NCBI RefSeq assembly: GCF_900101095.1
Contig: NZ_FNFM01000003.1
Coordinates: forward strand, 408,396-472,395
DNA: 64,000 bases
Origin: Actinopolyspora mzabensis
Lineage (GTDB): Bacteria > Actinomycetota > Actinomycetes > Mycobacteriales > Pseudonocardiaceae
Direction of reading: 5' to 3'
Below are positions 42,932-52,224 of the stretch, one piece after another. A program made the position numbers and the translations under genes. Each line of letters starts with the position of its first letter. The first letter of the stretch is position 1. A model generated the notes under the pieces. It searched no databases, had not been told where the DNA came from, and was given only the letters and a program-made list of their open reading frames with translations.

Positions 42932-44377
42932 TCAGCGGGAGCTCTTGCGCTCCTTGATCCGTACGACGACGCGAACCGGGCTGCCCGCGAAACCGAAGGC
43001 CTCGCGGAACTTGCGCTCCAGGAACCGGCGATAGCCCGCCTCCAGGAAGCCCGAACTGAACAACACCAGTGTCGGCGGCCGGGCGTGCGCCTGGGTGGCG
43101 AACATGATCTTGGGTTGCTTGCCGCCCCGGACCGGCGGTGGATGAGCCGCGACGATGTCCGACAGCCACGAGTTGATCTGGCCGGTGGAGACGCGCTGGT
43201 CCCAGGATTCGAGCGCTGTCCGCAGCGTGGGTGCCAGTTTGGTGACCGCACGGCCGGTATGAGCCGAAACGTTCACCCGTTCGGCCCAACGCACTCGGAC
43301 GAGGTCGCGATCGATCTCCTTCTCCAGGCTCCGCCTGCGATCGTCGTCGACCATGTCCCACTTGTTGTAGGCGATCACCAACGCCCGACCGGACTCGATG
43401 ACCATGCTGATGATGCGCAGATCCTGCTCGGTCAACGGCTCGGAACCGTCGATGAGCACGATGGCCACCTCGGCGGCCTCGATGGCCGCCTTGGTACGCA
43501 GCGAGGCGTAGTACTCCGTGCCGTCGGCGGTTTTCACCCGCTTGCGCAGCCCGGCGGTGTCCACGAACCGCCACACCTCGTCGTCCAGCTCGACCAGCGA
43601 GTCCACGGGGTCGACGGTGGTACCGGCCACCTCGTCCACCACCGCACGCTGCTCACCCACGAGACGGTTGAGCATGCTGGACTTGCCGACGTTGGGCTTG
43701 CCCACCAGCGCCACCCGTCGCGGCCCCGCTGCGCCCCCCAACTGTTCCCGCGGAGTCTCGGGCAGCACACGCAGCACCTCGTCGAGCAGATCACCCGAAC
43801 CGCGACCGTGCAGCGCGCTCACCGGGTGCGGCTCCCCGAGCCCGAGGGACCACAACTCGGCCGTGCCTGCCACCGCCACCTGGTCGTCGACCTTGTTCGC
43901 GACCACGATCACCGGGCGCCGGGATCGGCGCAGCACCTTCGCCGCGGCCTCGTCGGTGCCGCTGACACCCACGTTGGCGTCGACCACGAACAGGATCGCG
44001 TCGGCTGCCGACATCGCCATCTCCGCCTGGGAGGTGACACTGGCGTACATGCCGTCGGCATCGGGGTCCCATCCACCGGTGTCGACGACGCTGAACGCGC
44101 GTCCGCTCCACACCGCGTCGTAGGTAACCCGGTCCCGCGTGACACCGGGGGTGTCCTTGACCACGGCCTGCCTGCTGCCGAGCAACCGGTTCACCAGGGT
44201 TGACTTACCGACGTTGGGCCTGCCCACGACCGCCAGCACGGGGCGTCCGGACTCGGGTACCGAATCCTCCCCCAGTTCGTCGGACAGGTGATCGTAGTCG
44301 GCCCAGTCCGTCTCGTCGGACCAGGTGCCGTCGAGGCCGGCACCCTCGGCGGCGTCGGCAAACGGCTCTTCGCTCAC
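42932..44377 (-). CDS. der: ribosome biogenesis GTPase Der (EngA)
   Basis: A 481-residue protein with two tandem GTPase domains and a C-terminal KH domain, the layout unique to Der. First domain: [26 protein letters not shown] and NKVD (VANKVDDQ). Second domain: [16 protein letters not shown] and NKWD ([10 protein letters not shown]). The KH part ends with [20 protein letters not shown]. The acidic N-terminal extension of about 45 residues is common in actinobacteria. It acts in assembly of the 50S subunit. It overlaps plsC by 4 bases and closes the cmk-plsC-der operon. Confidence 0.97.
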   Translation of the reverse strand: MSEEPFADAAEGAGLDGTWSDETDWADYDHLSDELGEDSVPESGRPVLAVVGRPNVGKSTLVNRLLGSRQAVVKDTPGVTRDRVTYDAVWSGRAFSVVDTGGWDPDADGMYASVTSQAEMAMSAADAILFVVDANVGVSGTDEAAAKVLRRSRRPVIVVANKVDDQVAVAGTAELWSLGLGEPHPVSALHGRGSGDLLDEVLRVLPETPREQLGGAAGPRRVALVGKPNVGKSSMLNRLVGEQRAVVDEVAGTTVDPVDSLVELDDEVWRFVDTAGLRKRVKTADGTEYYASLRTKAAIEAAEVAIVLIDGSEPLTEQDLRIISMVIESGRALVIAYNKWDMVDDDRRRSLEKEIDRDLVRVRWAERVNVSAHTGRAVTKLAPTLRTALESWDQRVSTGQINSWLSDIVAAHPPPVRGGKQPKIMFATQAHARPPTLVLFSSGFLEAGYRRFLERKFREAFGFAGSPVRVVVRIKERKSSR

Positions 44378-45087
44378 GCCTCGTTCCCTCTCACATCATC
44401 GTCTGGTTCGTCGGAGTCGGTCGTTCGGCCGTCCAGTTCGGCGAGCAACTCGACCAACTCGGTACGCACGCGTTCGGTCGCCGCGGTCAACCCCGCTCTG
44501 CCCTTCTGCTCCGGCAGGCGGACGGGCCTGCCGACGAGAACGTCCACCCTCGGCCGGAAGCGGAACCGTCGCCCGCTCTCCCGAGCGGTACCCCGGCACG
44601 CGACCGGCAGCAGCGCCGCCCCCGCCGATCGGGCCAGCCACGCCGCACCGTGCCGTGCCTCGGCCACGCCTCCGCCTCGAGTCCCCTCGGGAAACACCCC
44701 GATCACCCCGCCGGAACGCAGTATCCGCACCGCGGCCGACAGCGCCGCGCGGTCGGGAGCACCACGACGAACCGGAAGATGACCCAGTTTACACAGTGTC
44801 CAGCCGAGCGGGCCCCGGAACAGTTCCCGCTTGATCAGGAACACCGCACCACGGGGCAGTGTCCCGAACAGCACCGGACCGTCCGCGAGAGAACTGTGGT
44901 TGGCGACGAGAACCACAGGGCCGGTCGCGGGGAATCGCTCGCCGTGCCGAACCCGGATTCGATACGATATCCGCAGCACGAGCCGGCCCACGCACCGGCC
45001 GAACCGGCGCAAACCGGGTGAACTGCCCTCCGGCAGCATACCCGTAGTGGGGTGGTCACGCTGCGAGCGTCTCCCCCCGGGGGTCAT
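44374..45087 (-). CDS. 1-acylglycerol-3-phosphate O-acyltransferase-like protein (PlsC domain)
   Basis: A 237-residue PlsC-domain acyltransferase. The catalytic H-x4-D is NHSSLADG, and the second signature is [11 protein letters not shown]. One hydrophobic segment near [12 protein letters not shown] could dock it to the membrane. It would add the second fatty acid in phosphatidic acid synthesis. Its ATG overlaps the cmk stop in an ATGA, and its stop overlaps the der start, so it is the middle gene of a tightly coupled operon, as in several actinobacteria. Confidence 0.92.
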   Translation of the reverse strand: MTPGGRRSQRDHPTTGMLPEGSSPGLRRFGRCVGRLVLRISYRIRVRHGERFPATGPVVLVANHSSLADGPVLFGTLPRGAVFLIKRELFRGPLGWTLCKLGHLPVRRGAPDRAALSAAVRILRSGGVIGVFPEGTRGGGVAEARHGAAWLARSAGAALLPVACRGTARESGRRFRFRPRVDVLVGRPVRLPEQKGRAGLTAATERVRTELVELLAELDGRTTDSDEPDDDVRGNEA

Positions 45088-45809
45088 CGTCCGGCTCGCT
45101 CGTTTGTGACCAGCAGTCCGCGGTCGGCTGCCAACTCGTGCAACCGCCGCAGCACCTGTTCCAGCGAGAGCTCGGTCGTATCCAGCGAAACCGCGTCCTC
45201 GGCCATTCGCAGCGGCGCGACGGACCTGTTGGAGTCGAGTGCGTCCCTGCGTCGCACGTCGGCGTGCACCAGATCGCGGTCCGCCGGGCGTCCCTCGGCC
45301 ACGTCCTGGGCGGTGCGGCGGTGGGCACGGGCGTCCGTCGAGGCGGTCAGGTACACCTTCAGACCCGCCTCGGGCACCACGACGGTGCCCACGTCACGTC
45401 CCTCGGCCACGATTCCCCCACTGGGACGTGTCGCGGCGTCGATCAGCGCGCGCTGTCGCCGCACCAGGAGCTCCCGGATCTCCGGAACCGCGGAGACGGC
45501 GGAAACCGTCCTGGTGACTTCCTGCCCGCGGATCTCCCCGCTCACGTCGGCTCCGTCGAGCGATACTCCGGGAGAGTCGGGGTCGGTGCGCATCACCACA
45601 TGCGCACCACCGGCGATGCGGGTGAGTTCCGCGGCATCGTCCAGCGGCGTCCCGGAGCGCAGCACGGCCAGTGTCACCGCTCGATACATCGCACCGGTAT
45701 CCAGGTAAGCAGCGCCGAGCGCGTGGGCGAGTCCACGAGCCGCCGTGGACTTGCCCGTTCCGGACGGCCCGTCCACCGCCACGATTCCGTTGAGCTCGGG
45801 CTGGGACAC
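45084..45809 (-). CDS. cmk: cytidylate kinase
   Basis: A 241-residue (d)CMP kinase. The P-loop is DGPSGTGKSTAARGLA, the substrate segment YLDTGAMYRAVTLAV, and the later signature IVAEGRDVGTVVVPEAGLK followed by KVYLTASTDARAHRR. The first GTG with a proper GAGGAGG at 9 bases is 45809; an ATG at 45866 lies upstream of that site. It is the first gene of the cmk-plsC-der operon and shares a 158-base divergent gap with khtT. Confidence 0.96.
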   Translation of the reverse strand: MSQPELNGIVAVDGPSGTGKSTAARGLAHALGAAYLDTGAMYRAVTLAVLRSGTPLDDAAELTRIAGGAHVVMRTDPDSPGVSLDGADVSGEIRGQEVTRTVSAVSAVPEIRELLVRRQRALIDAATRPSGGIVAEGRDVGTVVVPEAGLKVYLTASTDARAHRRTAQDVAEGRPADRDLVHADVRRRDALDSNRSVAPLRMAEDAVSLDTTELSLEQVLRRLHELAADRGLLVTNERAGR

Positions 45810-45954
45810 CTCGACTGACCTCCTCGACAACGAATGACCAAGTCGCTCGCTCGGACTAACCGACAATGTTTCATTCTGCCTGTCCGCGAACGCGGTGACT
45901 CAATCGAGTCCCGCACGATCGCTCGGCCGACTACTGCGAAGCCGCGAGACGTTT

Positions 45955-45960
45955 TAAGAT
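45955..45960 (+). promoter_or_regulatory. khtT -10 element, probable leaderless start
   Basis: TAAGAT ends seven bases before the GTG at 45968, so the transcript probably begins at or one base before the start codon. There is no ribosome-binding site. Confidence 0.4.
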
Positions 45961-45967
45961 CGGTCGT

Positions 45968-46450
45968 GTGGACGTCACCGTGACCCCGCTGCCGGGGCTG
46001 GGCACGCAACAGGAATTCACGACCGAATCCGGGCGCCGCATCGGAGTGATCACCTACCGGGACGGCCGGATGGAGCTGATCGTCTCGGATGCCAGGGACC
46101 CGGACAAGATCTGTGCGGCTACCGATCTCACCGGGGAGGAAACCAGCACGCTGGCGAACCTGCTCGGAGCTCCCCAACTGGTGCGCCAGCTCAGCGAACA
46201 ACAGCGCGAAGTCACCGGGGTGAACACCTGGCAACTGCCGTTGACGCACGGTTCGCCGTTCGACGGGCGTGCGCTCGGCGAGACCGAGATGCGTACCCGG
46301 ACCTCGGTTTCGATAGTGGCGGTGATAAGGGACGGCTCGGTGGTGCCCTCCCCCCGCCCGGATTTCGTCTTCGCGGGCGGCGATCTGGTGGTCGTCGTGG
46401 GTACCGCCGAAGGTCTGCGCGCAGCCGGCGAGATCATGGAACACGGCTGA
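45968..46450 (+). CDS. khtT: KhtT-like regulatory subunit of a K+/H+ antiporter (TrkA-C domain)
   Basis: A 160-residue cytoplasmic protein. The C-terminal half is a TrkA-C (RCK-C) domain, SPFDGRALGETEMRTRTSVS then IVAVIRDGSVVPSPRPDFVF and GGDLVVVVGTAEGLRAA. The N-terminal half has the KhtT-type GVITYRDGRMELIVSDARDP. In Bacillus subtilis KhtT senses pH or c-di-AMP and gates KhtU. The next gene on the same strand is the matching antiporter, 104 bases downstream. Start is a GTG without a ribosome-binding site. Confidence 0.9.
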   Translation: MDVTVTPLPGLGTQQEFTTESGRRIGVITYRDGRMELIVSDARDPDKICAATDLTGEETSTLANLLGAPQLVRQLSEQQREVTGVNTWQLPLTHGSPFDGRALGETEMRTRTSVSIVAVIRDGSVVPSPRPDFVFAGGDLVVVVGTAEGLRAAGEIMEHG

Positions 46451-46554
46451 TTCGAATCGAACCGGCCGTTCCCGCCGGGATGCTCGGACGGTGCCCCACC
46501 GATTCCGGCGGTTGAACGGATCCGGTCGACGTCCGCGCGGGCGAGAGGAACCAG

Positions 46555-47730
46555 GTGCAACACACTGCGATCACACTGATCGAACTGGGAGCGGTCTTCT
46601 TCGGTCTGGGGGTGCTCGGGCGGCTCGCCTGGCGCATCGGTATATCGCCGATCCCGCTGTATCTGCTCGGCGGGTTGGCCTTCGGGCAGGGCGGGCTGAT
46701 CCCGCTGGGTGGCATCGAACCGTTCACCGAGATCGCATCGGAGATCGGGGTCGTCCTGCTGTTGCTGCTGCTGGGATTGGAGTACTCGGCGGGCGAGCTG
46801 GTCACCGGGTTGCGCCGCTCCTGGCTGGCGGGTCTGGTCGACGTGGTGCTCAACGCTTCGCCAGGCGCCGCCGTGGCGCTGCTGCTGGGCTGGGGCCCGA
46901 TCGCGGCGATCGTACTGGCCGGTGTCACCTACATCTCCTCCTCGGGGATAGTGGCGAAAGTCCTGGGGGACCTGGGCAGGCTAGGCAACCGTGAGACACC
47001 GGTGGTGCTGTCGATACTGGTGTTCGAGGACCTGGCCATGGCCATCTACCTGCCGATCCTGACCGCCCTGCTCGCCGGGGTGGGATTTCTGGGAGGTCTC
47101 GGTGCGGTCGGCGTGTCCGTTCTGGTGATCACTCTGGTGCTGGTGCTGGCACTGCGTTACGGACGCTACGTCTCCGCTTTGGTGGACAGTCCGGATCCCG
47201 AGGTGTTCCTGCTCCGATTGCTCGGGGCGGCGCTGCTCGTGGCGGGCTTGGCGGCCCAGCTGCAGGTTTCGGCGGCGGTGGGGGCCTTCCTGCTGGGCAT
47301 CGCCATCTCCGGCTCGACCGCGGCCAACGCCACCCGAACCCTGGCCCCGCTGCGCGACCTGTTCGCCGCGGTGTTCTTCGTCGTGTTCGGCCTCAACACC
47401 GACCCGTCCGCGATTCCGCCGGTGCTGCCGTTCGCGCTGGTGCTGGCACTGCTGACCACGATCACGAAGCTCGCCACCGGCTGGTTCGCCGCGGGGTCAC
47501 AGGGCATCAGGCGGATGGGGCGGGCCCGTGCGGGGGCTGCCCTCGTGGCCCGCGGCGAGTTCTCCATAGTCATCGCGGGCCTGGCAGTGGGTTCCGGAGC
47601 GGTCACCGGTGAGCTGGCGGCGTTCTCCACCGCTTATGTGTTGCTGATGGCCGTACTCGGCCCGGTGGCGGCCCGGGTGGTGGAACCGGTGGCCCAGCGG
47701 CTGGTGACGCTAAGGTACGCACGGCAATGA
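46555..47730 (+). CDS. khtU: KhtU-like K+/H+ antiporter (CPA2 family)
   Basis: A 391-residue membrane protein with about 12 predicted segments of the CPA2 cation:proton antiporter family: PLYLLGGLAFGQGGLIPLGG, VLLLLLLGLEYSAGEL, GVTYISSSGIVAKVLGDLGR, and FEDLAMAIYLPILTALLAG. The Q-G-G and the E-D-L-A segments are typical of the K+ efflux type. The GTG start has GAGAGG at 6 bases. With KhtT it would export K+ in exchange for protons, a useful activity in a salt-loving actinomycete (inference). Confidence 0.93.
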   Translation: MQHTAITLIELGAVFFGLGVLGRLAWRIGISPIPLYLLGGLAFGQGGLIPLGGIEPFTEIASEIGVVLLLLLLGLEYSAGELVTGLRRSWLAGLVDVVLNASPGAAVALLLGWGPIAAIVLAGVTYISSSGIVAKVLGDLGRLGNRETPVVLSILVFEDLAMAIYLPILTALLAGVGFLGGLGAVGVSVLVITLVLVLALRYGRYVSALVDSPDPEVFLLRLLGAALLVAGLAAQLQVSAAVGAFLLGIAISGSTAANATRTLAPLRDLFAAVFFVVFGLNTDPSAIPPVLPFALVLALLTTITKLATGWFAAGSQGIRRMGRARAGAALVARGEFSIVIAGLAVGSGAVTGELAAFSTAYVLLMAVLGPVAARVVEPVAQRLVTLRYARQ

Positions 47731-47776
47731 GGGGCGCGCGAGGGCCACGTCCGCCGAGGGCCACCGAGCAGGCCGG

Positions 47777-48550
47777 TCACATGCCGACCGCGCGGTAGAG
47801 CGAGCCGAGTTCCTTGTTGTCCAACGGCCGGATCGCCCCTGGACGCTCGTTGGTCAGCCGCACCTCGCCGACACCGGTCCGGACCAGTCGCTGCACCGGA
47901 TAACCCGCGGCCTTGAACAGCCTGCGGACGATTCGTTTACGCCCCTCGTGCAGCACCACCTGTGCCAACACCCGGGTCCCCTTCTGGTTGGTGTCGACGA
48001 AGCGGAAGGAATCGACGCTGGCGAGCCCGTCCTCGAGTTCCAGACCGGACTTGACGGTGCGTCCCAAATCCTTGGGAACGGGCCCCTGCAGCTCGACGAG
48101 ATAAGTCTTGGGGACCTGGTAGGAGGGATGCATCAGCCGATTGGCGAGATCACCGTCGTTGCTGATCAGCAGCAGTCCTTCGGTGTTGAAGTCCAGCCGC
48201 CCGATGTGGAAGAGCTTGCCCTCCCGCTTCGGCAGGTAGTCACCGATGCAGGGCCGCCCCTGGTCGTCGGACATGCTGCACAGAATGCCCGCGGGTTTGT
48301 TCAGCAACAGATGGGTCGCCTCGTCGTCGATCACGACCCTGCTGCCGTCCACGTGAATGACCGAGGTGGCCGGATCCACCCTGGCACCGAGCGTGGTGAC
48401 CGGGGCACCGTCGACCTCCACACGGCCCTCGACGATCATCTCCTCGGCGGCGCGGCGCGAGGCGACGCCCGCCTGGGAAAGCACTTTCTGCAGCCGGACG
48501 CCTTCCGCGTCCCGGCTGTTCCGGCTCGTCGGGTCGTGTGCTTCAGACAT
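47777..48550 (-). CDS. rluB: 23S rRNA pseudouridine synthase RluB-like
   Basis: A 257-residue RsuA/RluB-type pseudouridine synthase. Residues about 20-75 are an S4 RNA-binding domain (LQKVLSQAGVASRRAAEEMI). The catalytic core has the Asp in GRLDFNTEGLLLISNDGDLA and the conserved HEGRKRIVRRLFKAAGYPV. The target in E. coli is U2605 of 23S rRNA, here inferred. ATG at 48550 overlaps the scpB stop by 8 bases; an ATG at 48562 is an alternative. It is the last gene of the scpA-scpB-rluB run and equals Rv1711. Confidence 0.95.
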   Translation of the reverse strand: MSEAHDPTSRNSRDAEGVRLQKVLSQAGVASRRAAEEMIVEGRVEVDGAPVTTLGARVDPATSVIHVDGSRVVIDDEATHLLLNKPAGILCSMSDDQGRPCIGDYLPKREGKLFHIGRLDFNTEGLLLISNDGDLANRLMHPSYQVPKTYLVELQGPVPKDLGRTVKSGLELEDGLASVDSFRFVDTNQKGTRVLAQVVLHEGRKRIVRRLFKAAGYPVQRLVRTGVGEVRLTNERPGAIRPLDNKELGSLYRAVGM

Positions 48551-49196
48551 CGTCGATCGCATCCACTTCGGGCAACAGGGGGGCCAGTGGCGGCAGTTCC
48601 CGCAACGAGGACAGGCCGAGCCGTTCCAGGAACAACTCGGTCGTGCAGTAGGAAGTGCCGCCCGATTCCGGGTCGGTACCGGCTTCGTGGATCAGTCCAC
48701 GCGCCAGCAGGGTACGTACGACCCCGTCCACGTTAACACCGCGCACCGCTGCCACCTTCGACCGAGTCACCGGTTGCCGATAGGCGATTACCGCGAGCGT
48801 CTCCAGTGCGGCCTTGGTGAGCTTGGCTCGCTGCCCGTCGAGGAGATACCGCTCGACGACGGGAGCGTAGACGTCGCGAGTGTAGAACCGCCAACCATCC
48901 GCCACCCTGCGCAGCTCGATACCACTTCCCGCAGCGGTGTACCCCTCGGCCAACCGGTGCAGGGCGGTGGTTACCCGCGCCACGGGTTGATCGAGCACCT
49001 CGGCCAGCAGCTCCTCACCGGCGGGGGCGTCGACCACCAGCAGCACCGCTTCCAGCGCGGCATCCAGCGCGGGCTCGGGGTCGAGGGCGGGCCACTCACG
49101 ACTCCGACCTTCCCCGGTGTCGCCCGCCCGGTCGGTCTCCGCTCCACGCCCGGTTTCCGCGGCACGGAACCCCTCGGAATGCTTCTCGCCGCTCAC
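48543..49196 (-). CDS. scpB: segregation and condensation protein ScpB
   Basis: A 217-residue ScpB: a double winged-helix protein that binds the kleisin ScpA in the SMC complex. Visible stretches are LDAALEAVLLVVDAPAGEEL, RVADGWRFYTRDVYAPVVER, KAALETLAVIAYRQPVTRSK then VAAVRGVNVDGVVRTLLARG. The first 35 residues are acidic and disordered. GTG start overlaps the scpA stop in GTGA. Order parA-scpA-scpB-rluB matches Rv1708-Rv1711. Confidence 0.96.
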   Translation of the reverse strand: MSGEKHSEGFRAAETGRGAETDRAGDTGEGRSREWPALDPEPALDAALEAVLLVVDAPAGEELLAEVLDQPVARVTTALHRLAEGYTAAGSGIELRRVADGWRFYTRDVYAPVVERYLLDGQRAKLTKAALETLAVIAYRQPVTRSKVAAVRGVNVDGVVRTLLARGLIHEAGTDPESGGTSYCTTELFLERLGLSSLRELPPLAPLLPEVDAIDDV

Positions 49197-50065
49197 CCGT
49201 AATCCTCTTCCTCGTCTCGATCCAGCTCGGCCTCGGCGGCCACGCGAGCCTGTTCGGCGCTGCCCCCCACCCAGGAGACGGCGAGCTCACCGAGCGGCTC
49301 GGGCTGATCGAAAGTGACCACCGCCTCGCGGAACAATTCCAGCAGCGCGAGGAACCGAGCCACGATCTCGAGGCTCGTACCGCACTGCTCGGTCAGTTCG
49401 GCGAACAGTGCGCTGCCCCGTTCGGCCAACAGCACCCGCAGCTCCGCCGCGTGCTCGCGCACCGAGACACGTTGCTGGTGGAGATGGTCCAGCGAAACGG
49501 TCGGTGGGGGTTTGGGGCGGAAGACGGCGGCGGCTGTCTCCGCCAGGCCGGCTGCGTCCACCCCGAGAACCACTTCGGGCATCAGGTCGAGATAGCGCTG
49601 CTCCAGCGAGACCGCCCGGGGATAGCGCCCCAACGCCCCGGCTTCGAGCTGCCGGAACAGTTCGGCGACCCGCTTGTAGGCCCGATACTGCAGCAACCGT
49701 GCGAACAGCAGATCGCGGGCCTCCAGCAGGGCGAGATCCTCCTCGTCCTCGACCTCGGCGGCGGGGACGAGCCGAGCCGCCTTGAGATCCAGCAACGTGG
49801 CCGCCACGACGAGGAACTCACTGATCTCGTCCAGTTCGGAGCGCTGCCCGAGCTCCTTGGTGTAGGCGATGAAGTCGTCGGTGACGCGATGCAGTGCCAC
49901 TTCGGTGACATCGAGCTGATGCTGCGAGATCAGCTGCAGCAGCAGGTCGAACGGCCCCTCGAAGTTCTCCAGCCGTACTGTGAAGCGTCCGCTCTGGGAA
50001 TCCTGAGCGGCGGCCAGCTCGGGCACGTCGTGCGCCGAGTCGGTGGCTGCTTGTGCCTCGGTCAC
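49193..50065 (-). CDS. scpA: segregation and condensation protein ScpA (kleisin)
   Basis: A 290-residue kleisin. The N-terminal SMC-head binding region begins RFTVRLENFEGPFDLLLQLI followed by QHQLDVTEVALHRVTDDFIA, the family hallmark; a long helical middle part (about 90-210) has ARDLLFARLLQYRAYKRVAE; the C-terminal winged helix has ALLELFREAVVTFDQPEPLG. With ScpB and SMC it compacts the chromosome. The GTG start has GAGGAG nearby. It follows the ParA-type gene by 35 bases. Confidence 0.95.
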   Translation of the reverse strand: MTEAQAATDSAHDVPELAAAQDSQSGRFTVRLENFEGPFDLLLQLISQHQLDVTEVALHRVTDDFIAYTKELGQRSELDEISEFLVVAATLLDLKAARLVPAAEVEDEEDLALLEARDLLFARLLQYRAYKRVAELFRQLEAGALGRYPRAVSLEQRYLDLMPEVVLGVDAAGLAETAAAVFRPKPPPTVSLDHLHQQRVSVREHAAELRVLLAERGSALFAELTEQCGTSLEIVARFLALLELFREAVVTFDQPEPLGELAVSWVGGSAEQARVAAEAELDRDEEEDYG

Positions 50066-50100
50066 GTCTCCTCATCAGCAACAACGACTCGCGGGAGTGC

Positions 50101-51048
50101 TCACCGCGCGATGACCTCGCGGGCGAGCGAACGGTAAGCCCTCGAGCCGGAGGAACGCGGCGCCCACCGAGTGATGGGTTCTCCCGCCACGGTGGTTTCG
50201 GGAAACCGCACCGTACGGTTTATCACGCTGTCGAACACTATATCCCCGAACGCCTCCACCACGCGCGACATCACCTCTCGTGAATGCAGCGTACGCGGAT
50301 CGAACATCGTCGCCAGGATTCCGCTGATCTCCAGATCGGGATTCAGTCGGTCGCGGACCTTCTCGATGGTGTCGATCAGCAACGCCACTCCGCGCAGGCT
50401 GAAGAACTCACACTCCAGCGGAATCATCACGCCGTGGGCCGCGGCCAACGCGTTGACCGTGAGCAGCCCCAACGACGGTTGGCAGTCGACCAGCACGAAG
50501 TCGTACTCCGCGCGCACCGGCCGCAGGGCACGCTCAAGTGCTTGCTCCCGCCCCACCTCGGCGACGAGCTGGACCTCGGCCGCCGAGAGATCGATGTTGC
50601 TCGGCAACAGGTCCATTCCCGAGACACTGGTGGATCTGATCACCTCGCGGAGTTCGACGGAGCGTTCCATGATGACGTTGTAGATGGTCTGTTCCAGCTG
50701 GTGCGGTTGCACGCCGAGACCTACCGACAATGCACCTTGTGGATCGAAATCGACCAGCAACACCTTGCGTCCGTACTCGGCAAGTGCCGCCCCCAGATTG
50801 ATCGTGGACGTGGTCTTACCGACGCCGCCCTTCTGGTTGCACATCGCCAGCACCGAGGCGGGCCCGTGCGTGTCCAACGCCGCGGGCTCGGGAACGTGTC
50901 GACGCGGCCTACCGGTGGGGCCGATATTCGCGTCGTTGGGATCGGGTCCCATCCCGTCGCCGTTGGTGATCTCCGAAGTGTCGGGGGTGATGCTCAGGTC
51001 GACCGCGCCCCGGTACCGCCCACCGGCGGAGGGCTGCGGCGTCGACAT
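50101..51048 (-). CDS. ParA/Soj-type ATPase, paired with scpAB
   Basis: A 315-residue Walker ATPase of the ParA/MinD group. The deviant P-loop is CNQKGGVGKTTSTINLGAAL, Walker A' is KVLLVDFDPQGALSVGLG, and the later motif YDFVLVDCQPSLGLLTVNAL completes the site. Residues 1-70 form a polar tail (SITPDTSEITNGDGMGPDPN) ahead of the ATPase. No parB gene and no parS site (GTTTCACGTGAAAC) are present in the window, so this is the second, ScpAB-linked ParA known as Rv1708, not the origin-linked one. ATG 51048 is preceded by AAGGAG at 11 bases. Confidence 0.93.
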   Translation of the reverse strand: MSTPQPSAGGRYRGAVDLSITPDTSEITNGDGMGPDPNDANIGPTGRPRRHVPEPAALDTHGPASVLAMCNQKGGVGKTTSTINLGAALAEYGRKVLLVDFDPQGALSVGLGVQPHQLEQTIYNVIMERSVELREVIRSTSVSGMDLLPSNIDLSAAEVQLVAEVGREQALERALRPVRAEYDFVLVDCQPSLGLLTVNALAAAHGVMIPLECEFFSLRGVALLIDTIEKVRDRLNPDLEISGILATMFDPRTLHSREVMSRVVEAFGDIVFDSVINRTVRFPETTVAGEPITRWAPRSSGSRAYRSLAREVIAR

Positions 51049-51177
51049 GGCGGTGGTGACTCCTTTGTGTGCGACGGCATTCGAAAACGTCGTTGATGCG
51101 CAGCCTAAGCGGCACGCGCACGCAGCGGCAACGCGCATCGCCGTTGTCCGGACGAAACACCTCGCGGTGCCGCTCGC

Positions 51178-51199
51178 TCACCCGACCGGAGTCGGGTGA
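51178..51199 (-). terminator. terminator after xerD
   Basis: Perfect 9-base arms TCACCCGAC (51178-51186) and GTCGGGTGA (51191-51199) with a tetraloop, 11 bases beyond the xerD stop codon. It isolates xerD from the parA-scpAB-rluB group. Confidence 0.7.
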
Positions 51200-51210
51200 A
51201 CCCGTGGAAT

Positions 51211-52155
51211 TCAGTCGCGCGCCCTGGGGTGGGTGGTGGCGTAGACCTCGCGCAACGTATTCATGGTGACCATTGTGTACATCTGAGTTGTCGAGACCGA
51301 CGAGTGCCCGAGCAACTCCTGCACGACCCGCACATCGGCTCCCCCTTCCAGTAGATGAGTCGCGAAGGAATGCCGAAGTACGTGCGGCGAGACCGAAGTG
51401 GAGACACCGGCACGCTCGGCCGCGGTTTTCAGGATGTTCCAGGCGCTCTGCCGGGAGAGTCTGCTGCCGCGGGAATTGAGGAACAACGCCCGGTCCCCAC
51501 TGCCCCGTTTCGCCAGCTCGGGACGCGAGCGGACGAGATAGGCCTCGATCGCGGCAAGGGCCGGGCGTCCCACCGGAACCCGACGTTGCACTCCGCCCTT
51601 TCCGTCGAACAGGACGGTCCGCTCCCGTTCGTCGAGATCGTCGGCATCCAGACCGACCGCCTCGGAAATCCGTGCTCCACTGGAGTAGAGCAGTTCCAGC
51701 AAAGCACGGTCCCGCAATCCGCGCATGCCTTCGACAGTACCCGTTTCCAGCAGCCGCATGACCTCGTCGACTGGTAACGCTTTCGGAAGACGTCGCGGCA
51801 GCGCGGGCGGAGTCACCTCACGCGCCGGATCCCGCGCCGTGAATCCCTCCAGGTAAGCGAAGCGATGCAGCCCCCGCACCGCCACGATGGTTCTGGCCGC
51901 GGAAGCGGGCGCGAGCGGAACCCCGCCGTCATGCTCCCCCCGGCGCAGTGTGGCGAGAAACTCACCCACCAGATCGGGCGAAACTCCACCCGGCTCCCCG
52001 ATTCCCGCCTCGGACAGATAAGCGCCGTAACGACGCAGATCCCGGCTGTAGGACTCCAGCGTGCTGGAAGCGGTTCCCCGTTCCACCACGAGGTGATCGA
52101 GATATGCTCTGATCACTCGACGCAGCTCGTCGGGCAGTTCGTCAAGATCGGGCAT
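51211..52155 (-). CDS. xerD: site-specific tyrosine recombinase XerD
   Basis: A 314-residue tyrosine recombinase. The N-terminal SAM-like DNA-binding domain starts [20 protein letters not shown]. The catalytic residues are all visible: Arg in [14 protein letters not shown], Lys in [15 protein letters not shown], His and Arg in [20 protein letters not shown], His in [14 protein letters not shown] and the nucleophilic Tyr in QMYTMV. It resolves chromosome dimers with XerC at dif. It lies upstream of the ParA-type gene on the same strand and equals Rv1701. Confidence 0.95.
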   Translation of the reverse strand: MPDLDELPDELRRVIRAYLDHLVVERGTASSTLESYSRDLRRYGAYLSEAGIGEPGGVSPDLVGEFLATLRRGEHDGGVPLAPASAARTIVAVRGLHRFAYLEGFTARDPAREVTPPALPRRLPKALPVDEVMRLLETGTVEGMRGLRDRALLELLYSSGARISEAVGLDADDLDERERTVLFDGKGGVQRRVPVGRPALAAIEAYLVRSRPELAKRGSGDRALFLNSRGSRLSRQSAWNILKTAAERAGVSTSVSPHVLRHSFATHLLEGGADVRVVQELLGHSSVSTTQMYTMVTMNTLREVYATTHPRARD

Positions 52156-52224
52156 CGGTGGCTCCTTCCCCGATCACCATGACACGAGCACTGGGATCGT
52201 GCGGCCGAACCGGGGAGAGCGTGA

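Noticed and set aside
42359..44203. A 614-codon plus-strand frame opposite der
   Set aside because: Shadow of der caused by high GC at third positions.
50101..51048. ParA-type gene as evidence of the replication origin
   Set aside because: No parB, dnaA, gidB or parS nearby; its neighbours are those of the ScpAB-linked ParA.
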